This document shows, one piece after another, positions 53,480 through 62,943 of a stretch of DNA of 64,000 bases; within the stretch, counting starts at the first letter, position 1; every line of letters starts with the position of its first letter. This DNA is from Fen-1135 sp963705275 (GTDB lineage Bacteria; Desulfobacterota; Syntrophia; Syntrophales; UBA2185). Both the position numbers and the translations under genes were made by a program. The DNA lies in contig OY970063.1 in NCBI GenBank assembly GCA_963705275.1, positions 1,922,001 to 1,986,000 of the forward strand, read 5' to 3'. Below the pieces are notes generated by a model, which searched no databases, had not been told where the DNA came from, and worked only from the letters and a program-made list of their open reading frames with translations.

Positions 53480-53701
53480 AAGGTAAACCCTATTAATAAA
53501 TACTTATAATAGAAATCTACATTGCTGAATATCGTCTCTCCCTGTCTCCACAGACGACTCCCGAGAAGGAATATATTGTAATTTGTAAAACATGCACCCT
53601 TTTTTTGATATCCAAATTGGGATGGCCATTTTCTTAGGTCATAATTAAAAGATATATTGTCAATAATACAATCTCTCTAATAGGTATCCTTCTTCAAAAC
53701 A

Positions 53702-53732
53702 AAACCCCGCTCTCTTTTGAGAAACGGGGTTT
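53702..53732 (-). terminator. terminator downstream of the molybdopterin oxidoreductase gene
   Basis: AAACCCCG (53702-53709) and CGGGGTTT (53725-53732) form an eight-base-pair stem; an inner CTC/GAG pair extends it. On the minus strand it ends in TTTTGTTTT. It lies in the otherwise empty 53480-54019 gap, where I see no gene. Confidence 0.65.
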
Positions 53733-54019
53733 CGGTAATCTCTTCATGGCACCACCTTTATAAAAATGGTTGAGATTAGTTGTTAACCATTTGACGATGC
53801 CCTATTTAAATACATTTCTTTTTTCGTGCTCCTAATTCCTTGAAAAGTCAAGAGATATTTCATTGATAACCATTCGAAAGCTGTCCTAAACCCTGAAATC
53901 TCATTTCTATTGATAACAGGAAGATATGCTTTACCTGTAAATGTCTGTCGGGTGACATTTTATTTATGATATGTGAAGATCCGTCCGGCGCTTCTTTCAG
54001 ATAGCTTGTTTGATAATGC

Positions 54020-56101
54020 CTATGTCTTCCTGCTGATCCTGCAGGGCAGGCCCTTAAGATTAGGCGTGCCGTACTCCCTGCCCAATTTGCCTGTAGAGGT
54101 AAGCATGTTGAAATTCGATTTTTCCCAATCGTACTGGCTCTCAGGCCTCCCCTCGGGGAACCACCATCCATGGGCAGCGCAGAGCACGCGGGGATCGATG
54201 CCGTCCGTCAGGTGAGCCACCTGTGTGATCCGTCCGTATTTCGTTTCGATAGCAACTTCATCGCCTTCAGTAATACCGAATTTCTGCGCCGTAGCGGGAT
54301 TGATCTCCAGCCTCGGATGGGGCCTCAGTTTTCTTAGCTTCTCCAGCCATCGGTAGGACGAATGGAGGAAGAAGCGGCTCTTCGCGCTGGTAAGGAGCAG
54401 GGGATAATCGGGATCCTCCGCTTCGGGTAGACCCTTGTATTGCGGCAGGGTAGACAGTTTAAATTTCTCTGCTGTGCTGAGGGCGAGTTCCACCTTTCCA
54501 GAAGGGGTCCTGAACCCCTTTTTCTCGTAGGATTTGAAGCGGTCTGGCCCTTTCAAGTATCTCTTCTCCACAAATTCGGCATATGTAAGACCTGCCGGTT
54601 TGACGACGTCTTCCAGGAACATGTGGTAATCATCGTGCCAGAGCTCCGGCGAACTCATGCGTTTGCCCAGCTCATTCATAATCTTCATGTCCGGCCAGCA
54701 TTCCTCAGGCGGCTCCACTACCTTGGGACGCGCCAGGATGTAGCCATGACCGATACCCAGATGGCCGATATCGTCAAATTCAAACTGGGTGGCTGCGGGA
54801 AGAACAATATCAGCCAGCGCCGCTGTCGGGGTCATAAAGACATCCGCAATGGCGAGGAAGTCCAGTTTCATCAGGGCATCGTAGGTCTGACGGCTATCAG
54901 CGTAAGTCAGCAGGGGGTTGCAGCACATTGCATAAAACCCCTTCACCGGGTAGGGTGTCTCTTCCAAAACGGCCTTCCTAAAATATGCAGGCGCAACTGT
55001 CATCAGGCGCGGGATGACACGGTGGTGGGTGCTGATCATATTCTTCTGCTTGTCCGGTATAAGATCGGCCCGTACAAATGGACCCAGCCCTATGATCCCC
55101 GGGTCTTTTGCCTCCACGTTACCCCCGGGCACATCCAGATTGCCCGTGATGGCCATGAGGCAGATAAGGGCTCTTGTCGTATCGAAGGTAAATATGTTAT
55201 GCTCTATAGGATTCCCCCACTGGATTACTGCCGGCTTTACCTTGGCATAGTATCGGGCGGCATCTCTTATGAGTTCTGGAGGAACCCATGTGATTTCGGA
55301 GACCTTCTCGGGCGTGAATTCTTTTACATGCAGGGCCAGATCGGCAAAACCCGCAGTCCATTTCTCCACGAATTCCTCATCGTACAAACCCTCGGAAATG
55401 ATGACATTCAGGAATCCCAGGGCCAGGGCATTGTCTGTGCCGGGCCGTATCTGCAGCCACATCCTGGCCTTCTTGACTGTGTCGATCCGGCGGGGATCAA
55501 TAATGATTACCTCCATCCCCTCTCTCACCTGTTCGAGGAAGAGGCTGTTGATCTCACCTTCTTCATTCGTCGAGGTGATATTGCTTCCCCACAAAACGGC
55601 AAGCTTACTCGGGTGGTGAAAATCTGCGACAGGGTAAAAGCCGCAGGTGTGAATGCCTGTAATTTCACGGGGGGCATGGCAGACGTCCTGAGAAGCGATT
55701 ACATTCGGAGATCCGAAAAGGTTGGCAAGACGAATGAGGACAAAATGTTCCAGGCCCTTAGGCATGCCGACGCCAAAGGCTACCGCCTTTGCACCGTATT
55801 TTTCCTTGATCTCAAGGAGATTTCCGGCGACTTCCTGCAAGGCCTCTTCCCAGGTTATGCGCTGCCATTTGCCTTCACCGCGCTTTCCCGCCCGCTTGAG
55901 GGGATGCCTGAGGCGATCTGGGTGTGTGAGTCTATCAGGTGATGCAACGCCCTTCGGGCATATATAACCCTTACTCAGGTAACCTTCCGGGTCTCCCTTC
56001 ACCCTGAGAATCTTGTTATCTTTCACGCCGACCAGAAGGCTACAGCCTCCGTGGTCCATCCTGGCGCAATGCGTTCTGACCCAGCGAATATCATCTTCCA
56101 T
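54020..56101 (-). CDS. molybdopterin-dependent oxidoreductase with altered N-terminal Fe-S motif
   Basis: A 693-residue bis-MGD-family protein related to formate dehydrogenase, polysulfide reductase and acetylene hydratase. The order is complete: Fe-S region, GKRGEGKWQRITWEEAL, the active-site loop ASQDVCHAPREITG, VIIDPRRID, the GGNVEAKD loop and a C-terminal molydop-binding domain with GITEGDEVAIETKYG. The N-terminal motif reads C12-x2-M15-x4-C20 then C47, so the second usual Cys is Met. A four-Cys [4Fe-4S] site is therefore doubtful. The ATG at 56101 has GAGGTG upstream; a GTG a few codons earlier is possible. No partner subunits are nearby. Confidence 0.88.
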   Translation of the reverse strand: MEDDIRWVRTHCARMDHGGCSLLVGVKDNKILRVKGDPEGYLSKGYICPKGVASPDRLTHPDRLRHPLKRAGKRGEGKWQRITWEEALQEVAGNLLEIKEKYGAKAVAFGVGMPKGLEHFVLIRLANLFGSPNVIASQDVCHAPREITGIHTCGFYPVADFHHPSKLAVLWGSNITSTNEEGEINSLFLEQVREGMEVIIIDPRRIDTVKKARMWLQIRPGTDNALALGFLNVIISEGLYDEEFVEKWTAGFADLALHVKEFTPEKVSEITWVPPELIRDAARYYAKVKPAVIQWGNPIEHNIFTFDTTRALICLMAITGNLDVPGGNVEAKDPGIIGLGPFVRADLIPDKQKNMISTHHRVIPRLMTVAPAYFRKAVLEETPYPVKGFYAMCCNPLLTYADSRQTYDALMKLDFLAIADVFMTPTAALADIVLPAATQFEFDDIGHLGIGHGYILARPKVVEPPEECWPDMKIMNELGKRMSSPELWHDDYHMFLEDVVKPAGLTYAEFVEKRYLKGPDRFKSYEKKGFRTPSGKVELALSTAEKFKLSTLPQYKGLPEAEDPDYPLLLTSAKSRFFLHSSYRWLEKLRKLRPHPRLEINPATAQKFGITEGDEVAIETKYGRITQVAHLTDGIDPRVLCAAHGWWFPEGRPESQYDWEKSNFNMLTSTGKLGREYGTPNLKGLPCRISRKT

Positions 56102-56348
56102 GCGTGTATGCACCTCTTTGAGCTATCAATGCGTATCTTTATCCTATATTTGAATCTTGCTACCTACCGGAGAGATAGAGATCGAAAATTCATCAAGGAA
56201 GGGATGCCATGGGAGAAATTGAAGTATTCCTCAATTTCTCTAAAAGTGTAATTAATATACACGACTACATTATTAGATGCAAGCGAATCCTCAAAGAGAA
56301 GCGTTAATTTCCCCGCTTCATTTTGTTGCGATTTATAATTAAATAATT

Positions 56349-56379
56349 CTTAATATTACCTATGAATCTTTTAATATTG
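56349..56379 (+). repeat. third copy of the 31-bp AATATTA-N13-TAATATT repeat
   Basis: This 31-base copy matches the 39918-39948 copy at 27 positions and keeps the full dyad arms. It lies 77 bases before the transposase remnant and in the same orientation to it as the other copies are to the CoA-transferase genes. The surrounding 56114-56456 gap holds no other supported gene; a 32-codon frame at 56209-56307 is too weak to call. Confidence 0.65.
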
Positions 56380-56456
56380 CCTTAACATTCATGTTCAAAT
56401 AGAATTGACATACTTTTTAATTGACAAACCTAAGATTGCTGAGGAGGTACTTCAAC

Positions 56457-56936
56457 ATGTTGGAAATTGAATATATATACTGCCCCAATAGAGGCTGTAA
56501 AGATTACGGCCTGAAGGGCAACGGTAATGTTGGTGTACGTGGCAACTACGGCAAGAATAAAAACAGAAAGCTATTATATTGCAGAACCTGTGGAAAACGT
56601 TTTGCAGCGTCGACGTCAACAGCTTTTTACAGGATGCATTTATCCGAAGATATTATCAGACAGATCCTGCACCATGCGGCAGAAGGGGACGGAGTTCAAT
56701 CGACTGCACGATCACTGAAGATCGATAAAGGCATTGTGCAGCGTGTGTTCCTTCGTGCAGGCGAACATTGTGAGTCCGTATTGTCGAATCTCCTGCATTC
56801 TCTGAAAATGACAGAGACGCAGTTTGATGAGCTGTGGACATTTGTCAAGAAGAGAAAAATCCTGGAAAACAAGAGTTGGAGGGATGACCTGGAGGAGGTT
56901 AGCAATACCCCTTCCTTGCTCCATTCCGGAGATTAG
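56457..56936 (+). pseudogene. truncated IS1-like transposase remnant
   Basis: A 159-codon frame. It holds an N-terminal zinc-ribbon (CPNRGCKDYG ... CRTCGKRF), a helix-turn-helix-like middle (GDGVQSTARSLKIDKGIVQRV) and the first acidic catalytic segment (TQFDELWTFVKKRK). It then departs into unrelated sequence and stops, so most of the DDE catalytic domain is missing. This is typical of IS1/IS1595-like transposases. The start at 56457 has GAGGAGGT upstream. It marks an old insertion between the molybdopterin enzyme gene and the transglutaminase-like gene. Confidence 0.8.
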
Positions 56937-56989
56937 GAAAATATTTCAAATATAATATTTATTTTTGTTGCCTGGCATTCTTGGTGCCC

Positions 56990-57011
56990 AGCGGCTTCAT
57001 TGCCGCTTTTC
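56990..57011 (+). terminator. hairpin after the transposase remnant
   Basis: AGCGGC (56990-56995) and GCCGCT (57002-57007) form a six-base-pair stem followed by TTTTC. It may end transcription from the remnant. Confidence 0.4.
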
Positions 57012-57057
57012 AATTTACCCATAAAGCGCTTGTCCTTGACAACCGATTTCCTTTCTC

Positions 57058-57780
57058 ATGAGTTTCTGTCGCACAAGGGGAGACTCCTATCAGACTAATA
57101 TGGGAAATGATCTCAGTCAATACCTTCGGCCCACGTATTATATCGACAGTGAGGCATCGGAGGTTATAGCCTTCGCCAGAGATGCTGTGGCCGACAGGGA
57201 TACCTCACTCGATAAAGGCATCGCTCTGTTTTATGCGGTTCGGGACAAAATCAGGTATGACCCATACCGGCTCGATCTGGAAAAGAGAGAGTCTTTCAAG
57301 GCGAGCGTCATCATCAATAGGGGTCACGGTTATTGCGTAGCCAAGGCAATTGTGCTTGCCGCTGTGGCCCGTGCCTCCGGCATCCCCGGCCGCCTCGGCT
57401 TCGCCGATGTACGCAATCACCTCTCCACCGAGAGGCTCCGGCAGTTGATGAAGACGGACACCTTTATCTTCCACGGTTATACGGAGCTCTTCCTAAACGA
57501 CCGGTGGGTCAAGGCCACACCAACCTTCAACCAGTCCCTCTGCGATAAGTTCGGCGTAACTCCTCTCAACTTCGACGGTAGAAATGACAGCCTCTTTCAT
57601 CCATATGACAGGGAGGGAAAGAAGCACATGGAGTATGTCAGGGACCACGGTTCTTTTGCCGACGTTCCTTATGAAAGGATAGTAGCCTATTTCCGGGAAT
57701 ACTATCCTGCATATTTTCAACACCACGAGATCGTAAGAACTGATGATTTCGAGAAAGAAGCGGGGGCAGAAAAGAAATAG
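57058..57780 (+). CDS. transglutaminase-like cysteine peptidase-fold protein
   Basis: A 240-residue single-domain protein. The active-site Cys93 is in NRGHGYCVAKAIVLAAVARA and His139 in FHGYTELFLNDRW. The usual acidic third residue is replaced in WVKATPTFN. The N-terminal LRPTYYIDSEASEV and RDKIRYDPY segments are typical of bacterial transglutaminase-like proteins. The start is uncertain: ATGs at 57058 and 57100 lack strong ribosome-binding sites. Function in peptide cleavage or cross-linking is not defined. Confidence 0.8.
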   Translation: MSFCRTRGDSYQTNMGNDLSQYLRPTYYIDSEASEVIAFARDAVADRDTSLDKGIALFYAVRDKIRYDPYRLDLEKRESFKASVIINRGHGYCVAKAIVLAAVARASGIPGRLGFADVRNHLSTERLRQLMKTDTFIFHGYTELFLNDRWVKATPTFNQSLCDKFGVTPLNFDGRNDSLFHPYDREGKKHMEYVRDHGSFADVPYERIVAYFREYYPAYFQHHEIVRTDDFEKEAGAEKK

Positions 57781-57856
57781 CTTTCCGGATAAGCCGGTGA
57801 CATGTCCACCCGTTTCATCTTGTCACTTTTTATCGCATATGCTAGCCTGATATTCC

Positions 57857-58081
57857 ATGCTTATCATAACAGAAACACACATTGCCTGCACGCTTTGCGG
57901 GAAAGTTCCTGCCGTCATCTTCTGTGACGGCTGCCAAATTCCTCTCTGCATAGATTGTCGTAAATTTGACCTTTGGGGTTACGGCTGCGGCCACGTGGAT
58001 ACAAAGGTATTCTGCCGCACCTGTTTTGACGACATTAAGGTAAATCCTTACGGCGGCAAGCTTAACGATGACCATAAATGA
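57857..58081 (+). CDS. small Cys-rich zinc-binding protein
   Basis: A 74-residue protein with about ten cysteines in paired CxxC-like groups (CTLCGK, CDGCQIPLCIDC, CGH, CRTC). The pattern suggests one or two zinc sites, similar to B-box or HIT-type zinc fingers. It lies between the transglutaminase-like and the CMD-like genes, 18 bases from the latter, so it is probably co-transcribed. Function is unknown. Confidence 0.65.
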   Translation: MLIITETHIACTLCGKVPAVIFCDGCQIPLCIDCRKFDLWGYGCGHVDTKVFCRTCFDDIKVNPYGGKLNDDHK

Positions 58082-58099
58082 AAACTTAAGGATGAGACG

Positions 58100-58492
58100 A
58101 TGAGCGACGAAATCAAAAAAAGAACCCAGGAAACAGCGAATACCCTCTTCGGCAAAGGGATTAAGATGGCTCCGCCTTATTTGATGTGGCGGGAGTTTGA
58201 TAAGGACCTTGCCAACGATTTTTCCCGTTTCATAACGGGCAATCTTTATTCCCGGACTGTTTTGACCCTTCCTGAAAGGCAGATGGCGGCTTGTGCCATG
58301 CTTGCGGCTTTACGGGCGACTGGCGAACTCAAGCTTCATGTCAATGCAGCGCTAAATGTGGGCTGTGACCCGAAGAAACTTGCTGAGATTTTCTTTCAGG
58401 TTGCGACCTACGCCGGCATGCCCGCCGTTAATGAGGCTCTTGAAGTTTACCGCGACGTACTCAAGGAACGGGGAGAATGGCCGCTTAAATGA
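58100..58492 (+). CDS. carboxymuconolactone decarboxylase-family protein
   Basis: A 130-residue all-helical CMD/AhpD-like protein. The central PERQMAACAMLAALRATGEL and the C-terminal KKLAEIFFQVATYAGMPAVNEAL segment are typical of gamma-carboxymuconolactone decarboxylases. The AhpD CxxC motif is absent, so a peroxidase role is unlikely. GGATGAGACG lies before the ATG. The aromatic-ring-cleavage pathway that the family name suggests is not present here. Confidence 0.82.
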   Translation: MSDEIKKRTQETANTLFGKGIKMAPPYLMWREFDKDLANDFSRFITGNLYSRTVLTLPERQMAACAMLAALRATGELKLHVNAALNVGCDPKKLAEIFFQVATYAGMPAVNEALEVYRDVLKERGEWPLK

Positions 58493-58529
58493 GGATCTGT
58501 TCTGCATTGCAAAGAACAGGGATATACGC

Positions 58530-59210
58530 ATGGCCGAAAACGTGATTGAGAAATTACTGATAAAGAGCAAAACAGAAACCGCCCTCCTAATTATCGATAT
58601 GCAGGTGTATCAAGCGGGCGAGGGGGGAAATCTGCCGCGCTACTTCGGCATTGTTAACGGTCCGGATGCGGAAGCGGGCGCCGTACGCCGGGGGAAGGAA
58701 GTCGTTCCGGTAATTGGAAGGCTGCTTTCAGCATTCCGGAAAGCCGGTGCCTGCGTCGCATTTACGGCCTTCGGTTCGCTCACGGAAGACGGTTCCGACC
58801 TCGTCCCCTATGTCCGATTGTGGAACAGGAAATGCAGGAAAGAATTGGGCATTCCTGCAATCGTCTCTGTGAGAGATCCCGGGTATGCGATCATGCCATC
58901 CATTTCTCCGCTGCCTGACGAACCCGTAATAAGCAAGGCGGCCCAGGGGGCGTTCAATTCCTCCATTATCGATCATGTCTTGAGGCAGAAGGATATCAAT
59001 ACAATAGTTGCGACGGGGATGTACACAAACCACTGCGTTATCTCCACTTGTATCGGTGCGGCCGATGCGGGTTATCGGGTGATCGTGCCGGAAGATGCTG
59101 TGGGGTCATGGAGTGCAGATCTGCATGAACAGGCGCTCGCAGTAATGCGTTCATGGATTATTAGGACCACGAGTGACAGGATCATCAGGGAATTGAAGCT
59201 GCTCCTTTGA
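58530..59210 (+). CDS. isochorismatase-family cysteine hydrolase, second copy
   Basis: A 226-residue hydrolase with the triad D23 (LLIIDMQVYQ), K136 (ISKAAQGAF) and C169 (YTNHCVISTCIGAADAGY). Compared with the copy at 21.4 kb, it has a longer loop after the first strand. The ATG at 58530 is preferred; the longer open frame overlaps the CMD gene and has no homology. It likely hydrolyses an amide or carbamoyl substrate. It follows the CMD-like gene closely. Confidence 0.83.
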   Translation: MAENVIEKLLIKSKTETALLIIDMQVYQAGEGGNLPRYFGIVNGPDAEAGAVRRGKEVVPVIGRLLSAFRKAGACVAFTAFGSLTEDGSDLVPYVRLWNRKCRKELGIPAIVSVRDPGYAIMPSISPLPDEPVISKAAQGAFNSSIIDHVLRQKDINTIVATGMYTNHCVISTCIGAADAGYRVIVPEDAVGSWSADLHEQALAVMRSWIIRTTSDRIIRELKLLL

Positions 59211-59381
59211 CTTACAGCAAAATCAGATTTTTCCTCATACCCTTCCCAGGTTTTTCGCTATTGCATTTGCCAAACTGCATATTATATTAGCATCTACCAA
59301 AGAAGTTAACTGCGCTTGGACTAACAGCCCGGATGGTTATAATCCTGACCGGGCAATAACTAACTGAAGGAGGAGGGGCTT

Positions 59382-59792
59382 ATGTACGGAGCAGCAGGGG
59401 AAGAGGCGAAACAGTTTGTAAAGAAGGCAATAGCATTTTATAAGAAAGCGGGCAAAGCCGTTGCTATGGCAGAGTTTACAAATCCGAAGGGACCCTTTGT
59501 GTCAGGCGAACAGTATGTTTTCGTGTTGAATCTCAAAGGGACGATGCTCGCACACGGAGTCAACGAAAAATATATAGGCATGGACTTCTGTGACGTTAAA
59601 GATTCCGATGGCAGGAGCTTTATCCGGGAGATCGTCGAAGTTGCCAACACAAAAGGGAGCGGTTTTGTCGACTACAAATGGTACAACCCGGTTACCAAAG
59701 AAGATCTGGTTAAGCACGTGTATTTTGAGAAGGTTGATGACGTGATCATCTGCAGCGGCGTCTACGCAGAAATGTGGAAGGATCTGCTGTAG
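59382..59792 (+). CDS. single Cache-domain protein
   Basis: A 136-residue single Cache_2-type domain with GEQYVFVLNLKGTMLAHGVN, GMDFCDVKDSDGRSFIREI and YKWYNP. These domains usually sense small organic acids in the periplasm, attached to chemoreceptors or kinases. Here there is no signal peptide or membrane segment, so it is either cytosolic or partner-bound. AAGGAGGAGG precedes the ATG. Confidence 0.8.
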   Translation: MYGAAGEEAKQFVKKAIAFYKKAGKAVAMAEFTNPKGPFVSGEQYVFVLNLKGTMLAHGVNEKYIGMDFCDVKDSDGRSFIREIVEVANTKGSGFVDYKWYNPVTKEDLVKHVYFEKVDDVIICSGVYAEMWKDLL

Positions 59793-59853
59793 TTTTCGGC
59801 GTTCCTCAAAAAATAACATAGAATACAAATACTATCGCCAGACGCTCTCTGAA

Positions 59854-59893
59854 AGCCGCCTCGCTCTTTCCGGTGGGGCGGCTCTTCTTTTTG
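59854..59893 (+). terminator. intrinsic terminator after the Cache gene
   Basis: AGCCGCC (59854-59860) pairs with GGCGGCT (59877-59883), followed by CTTCTTTTT. It lies about 60 bases after the Cache-gene stop. Confidence 0.65.
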
Positions 59894-60081
59894 AATAATT
59901 CTCGGTCACGAGTAGCTCAGACCCGCCATGACAACATATTGAGATACATTTTATTTGAATCCCCCCGCTGATCCCTCCAGAAATAAACGCTGGGCACTTT
60001 TCATATTGCGCAAGCCATCTCGCTTCTCATGCTGAAATAGTGTATATCTCTGTAACAAATACGCATAAGGAGGAGGTCGAC

Positions 60082-60834
60082 ATGGACTTTATAGGTGTGA
60101 CTAGGAACGGAGGCGTTGCCCGCGTTGCGCTGCGCAGGGGAAAAGTCAATGCAATCAACGAAAAAGTCGTGGACGAACTGACGGATTGCTTCCGGGAACT
60201 TTCCTATGATCCGGCGGTAAGAGCTGTCATCCTGACCGGCGAGGGAAAGTTCTTTACCTTTGGTTTTGACATTCCGGAATTTCTGAATTACTCAAAAGAA
60301 TCCTTCGTCCGGTACCTCACCAAATTCACCGGTCTGTATACGGATATCTTCCTCTATCCCAAAGCCGTCGTGGCCGCCTTGAACGGCCATACCGTCGCCG
60401 GAGGATGTATGCTCGCCATCGCCTGCGATTACAGGATCATGGTGCAGGACAGCGCCAAGATATCTCTCAATGAAATTAATTTTGGCTCCTCTGTCTTTGC
60501 TGGAAGTGTCGAAATGATGAAATTGTGGCTGGGACAGAGAAAGGCGGAAAATGCCCTGCTCAGCGGCGTCATGTATTCTGCGGAAGAGGCTCTTGAGATC
60601 GGATTAATCGATGAGATTGTGTCGAAGGATGATCTGGACAGTGAAGCCATAAGAAAGGCTCTGGAATATGCCTCACAGGACAGTGTGGCCTTCATGAGCA
60701 TTAAGAAGCTCCTGCGTAACCCTGTAGCAGAAGAGATGATGAAAAGGGAAAAGGCTTCCATTCTCGAATTCGTTGACATCTGGTACTCGGAAAAGACGTG
60801 GAAGAATCTCAAAGAGAAAGTTATCCGCTCCTAG
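60082..60834 (+). CDS. enoyl-CoA isomerase-like crotonase
   Basis: A 250-residue crotonase. The first catalytic Glu of hydratases is replaced by Met110 (VAGGCMLAIACDYRIM), while E131 remains in SLNEINFG. This single-Glu pattern is that of delta3,delta2-enoyl-CoA isomerases such as ECI1. The oxyanion loop FTFGFDIPEF is present. The ATG at 60082 has AAGGAGGAGG upstream. It lies before a metallo-beta-lactamase-fold hydrolase and another crotonase, likely part of a second acyl-CoA pathway. Confidence 0.82.
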   Translation: MDFIGVTRNGGVARVALRRGKVNAINEKVVDELTDCFRELSYDPAVRAVILTGEGKFFTFGFDIPEFLNYSKESFVRYLTKFTGLYTDIFLYPKAVVAALNGHTVAGGCMLAIACDYRIMVQDSAKISLNEINFGSSVFAGSVEMMKLWLGQRKAENALLSGVMYSAEEALEIGLIDEIVSKDDLDSEAIRKALEYASQDSVAFMSIKKLLRNPVAEEMMKREKASILEFVDIWYSEKTWKNLKEKVIRS

Positions 60835-61000
60835 GCGGCGCGAACCTCGCGCTCTGTGGAATATCATCTGGCCGGCCCTTCGTAACGCAAGCTTTACGAT
60901 TCTGCGCCGCTGCCGCAGAAAAAGGGGGAACTCCTTTGCAGAATGTGGTACAGATACCGGGCTAAAGACTGCTAAGATGACAAAGCCGCACGGATAAGAT

Positions 61001-61894
61001 ATGTATCCACTTTCCCTGGGTGAGAGCCTATTCGTTCTTGGCCATCCCTGCTTTCATATCTATTTGATAAAAGGAAGAAATGCATCAGCCTTGGTTGAAA
61101 TGGGCATTTCGGCCACTGCTGATACTATTATCGCGCAATTGTTATCATTAGGGGTAAAGCCTGACTATCTGATCGTCAGCCACCCCCACAGTGATCACAT
61201 TGGAGGCCTTGATGCCTTGAGACAGGCCTTCCCTGGGGCCGCTGTCATAGCAGGACAGGGAGCGGCGGCGTTTCTTGAGCATCCGAAGATGATCGAATCG
61301 CTGATCGAGGAAGACCGACATATGTCTTCTTCCATGGTGGATCGCGGCGTCGTCTCGGGCCGGCCTCCTGTGCGGCATTCTCCTTCGCTAGCCGGCTGCA
61401 AGGAAGTGACCGAGGCTGATGAGCTTGATCTCGGAGAAGTGAAGATTCATTTTGTAGAAGCGAGAGGTCATTCACCCGGCAACATCCTCATACACATCCC
61501 AGTCTTAAGCGCCGTATTGGCCTCTGACAGCTTGGGATACCGCTTGTCGGGGGTGGGGTTCTTCCCCATTTTCTTTACCGGGTATGCCGATTACATGGCA
61601 ACAATAGATGCCATAGAAAGCCTCAAGCCGCAAATTCTCGGACTGGCCCACAATTGCATCATACAAGGCCCTGATATAAAATGGACGCTTCAAGAGGCAC
61701 GCGAAGCCGCTCGGGGCATCATGGTTCGCATCCTCCGCGATAAGCGCGGCGATGAAGCTGTTGTAGAGGACATATTCAGGGAATATTATCGTGATGAGCT
61801 TACCCTTTATACGGGGGAGAACATTCGCGGTTGCTGTCGCCTCATAGTCAGGAGGGTCAGAGATCTCAGGGACGATTTACACCCTCGTGCGTGA
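61001..61894 (+). CDS. metallo-beta-lactamase-fold hydrolase
   Basis: A 297-residue MBL-fold protein. The metal-binding motif is HPHSDH (H61, H63, D65, H66) and later ligands are in EARGHSPGN, SDSLG and LAHNCII. This class includes glyoxalase II and thioesterase-like hydrolases. Placement between two crotonase genes suggests hydrolysis of a CoA thioester or lactone intermediate, which is inference. A GGATAAG precedes the ATG. Confidence 0.85.
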   Translation: MYPLSLGESLFVLGHPCFHIYLIKGRNASALVEMGISATADTIIAQLLSLGVKPDYLIVSHPHSDHIGGLDALRQAFPGAAVIAGQGAAAFLEHPKMIESLIEEDRHMSSSMVDRGVVSGRPPVRHSPSLAGCKEVTEADELDLGEVKIHFVEARGHSPGNILIHIPVLSAVLASDSLGYRLSGVGFFPIFFTGYADYMATIDAIESLKPQILGLAHNCIIQGPDIKWTLQEAREAARGIMVRILRDKRGDEAVVEDIFREYYRDELTLYTGENIRGCCRLIVRRVRDLRDDLHPRA

Positions 61895-62010
61895 AGACTT
61901 GCAAGTCCCCGTGTGTGGTTCGTCTCTTGATTCCTGTTGCAGGTATTAATTCCCTCTCGCGTAAATTATGTTCACATATCAACGGATTATTTTTTCGAAG
62001 GAGGAGCACT

Positions 62011-62748
62011 ATGGAATTCAGAACTATAAAGGCCGATGTGCAGGGGAGAATCGGTACGATATACCTGAATCGGCCCGAGAGGCGGAATGCAATCTCTATT
62101 GATATGCGACGTGAGATATCCGCCTGTCTGAAAGATTGGCGTGAATCTGAAACGGTGGGCGCAGTAATCCTGACCGGCAACGGCGAGGCCTTCAGCGCGG
62201 GTTTTGACCTGAGCGAATTCAAACAACCTATCCTGTATAGTGACATTTACGAAACGTCGGCAAGATATCACAGAGATATCTGGTATTTTCCCAAGCCTAC
62301 GATCGCCGCGGTGAACGGGCCGGCCCTGGCGGGCGGGTTTGATCTTGCAAAACTGTGCGACATCAGGATGTGTTCGAAAACAGCCCTCTTCGGTCATCCG
62401 GAGGTCAAATTCGGAATACCCCCGCTCCTAACACCCCTTCGCTGGATTATAGGTGAAGGACTGGCCCGCGATCTCTGTCTCACGGGCAGACGGATCGACG
62501 CCGCAGAGGCGCATCGCGCAGGTCTGGTCAGCGAGGTCATAGACGGCAATAGATTGCTGGAGCGGGCAAGAGAGACGGCTGCTGCCATTCTGGAGGCCCC
62601 CTTGTCGGCCCTTCGCTTCATCAAGACATACATGCTGGATCACGCGAATCGCGGCTTTGAGGAGGCTTTCTCAGTCGAGCATGACAAGGCCTTTCAGGAA
62701 TTCCTCCTGAAGAAGGCGTCTGAAGCCTTTCGTGGAAAAGAAAAGTAG
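62011..62748 (+). CDS. enoyl-CoA hydratase/isomerase-family protein
   Basis: A 245-residue crotonase. The catalytic positions are D111 (LAGGFDLAKLCDIRM), where Glu is usual, and E131 in GHPEVKFGIPPLL. The start IGTIYLNRPERRNAIS and the GFDLSEF oxyanion loop are typical. The ATG at 62011 has GAAGGAGGAG upstream; the longer frame overlaps the MBL gene. The Glu-to-Asp change suggests a hydratase or isomerase of altered specificity. Confidence 0.85.
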   Translation: MEFRTIKADVQGRIGTIYLNRPERRNAISIDMRREISACLKDWRESETVGAVILTGNGEAFSAGFDLSEFKQPILYSDIYETSARYHRDIWYFPKPTIAAVNGPALAGGFDLAKLCDIRMCSKTALFGHPEVKFGIPPLLTPLRWIIGEGLARDLCLTGRRIDAAEAHRAGLVSEVIDGNRLLERARETAAAILEAPLSALRFIKTYMLDHANRGFEEAFSVEHDKAFQEFLLKKASEAFRGKEK

Positions 62749-62943
62749 TTCATTGGAGAGGCCGACGCAATTTTGGGGTAAGAAATGCTGCCTTCCGGCA
62801 GAGTCGTTTGTTCATTGGGGCGTCGAATACGGGGGAAATCTGACCGGATATGTGATAAAGGCTAGGGAGTAGTCTCTTGAAGACGGAAGAAACCACCGGT
62901 CAAAGTGAAGAAAAAATGATCAGCACCAATCAAGGAGGAAGAT

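Noticed and set aside
54440..55942. 500-codon plus-strand frame opposite the molybdopterin oxidoreductase
   Set aside because: No recognisable domain and no ribosome-binding site. The opposite strand encodes a complete enzyme across the whole stretch.
56209..56307. 32-codon frame (start MGEIEVFLNFSK) near the molybdopterin gene
   Set aside because: It has an acceptable ribosome-binding site but is too short and lacks homology or conserved context that I can judge.
62011..62748. Longer start at 61831 for the enoyl-CoA hydratase
   Set aside because: The longer frame overlaps the MBL hydrolase gene, while GAAGGAGGAG sits directly before the ATG at 62011.
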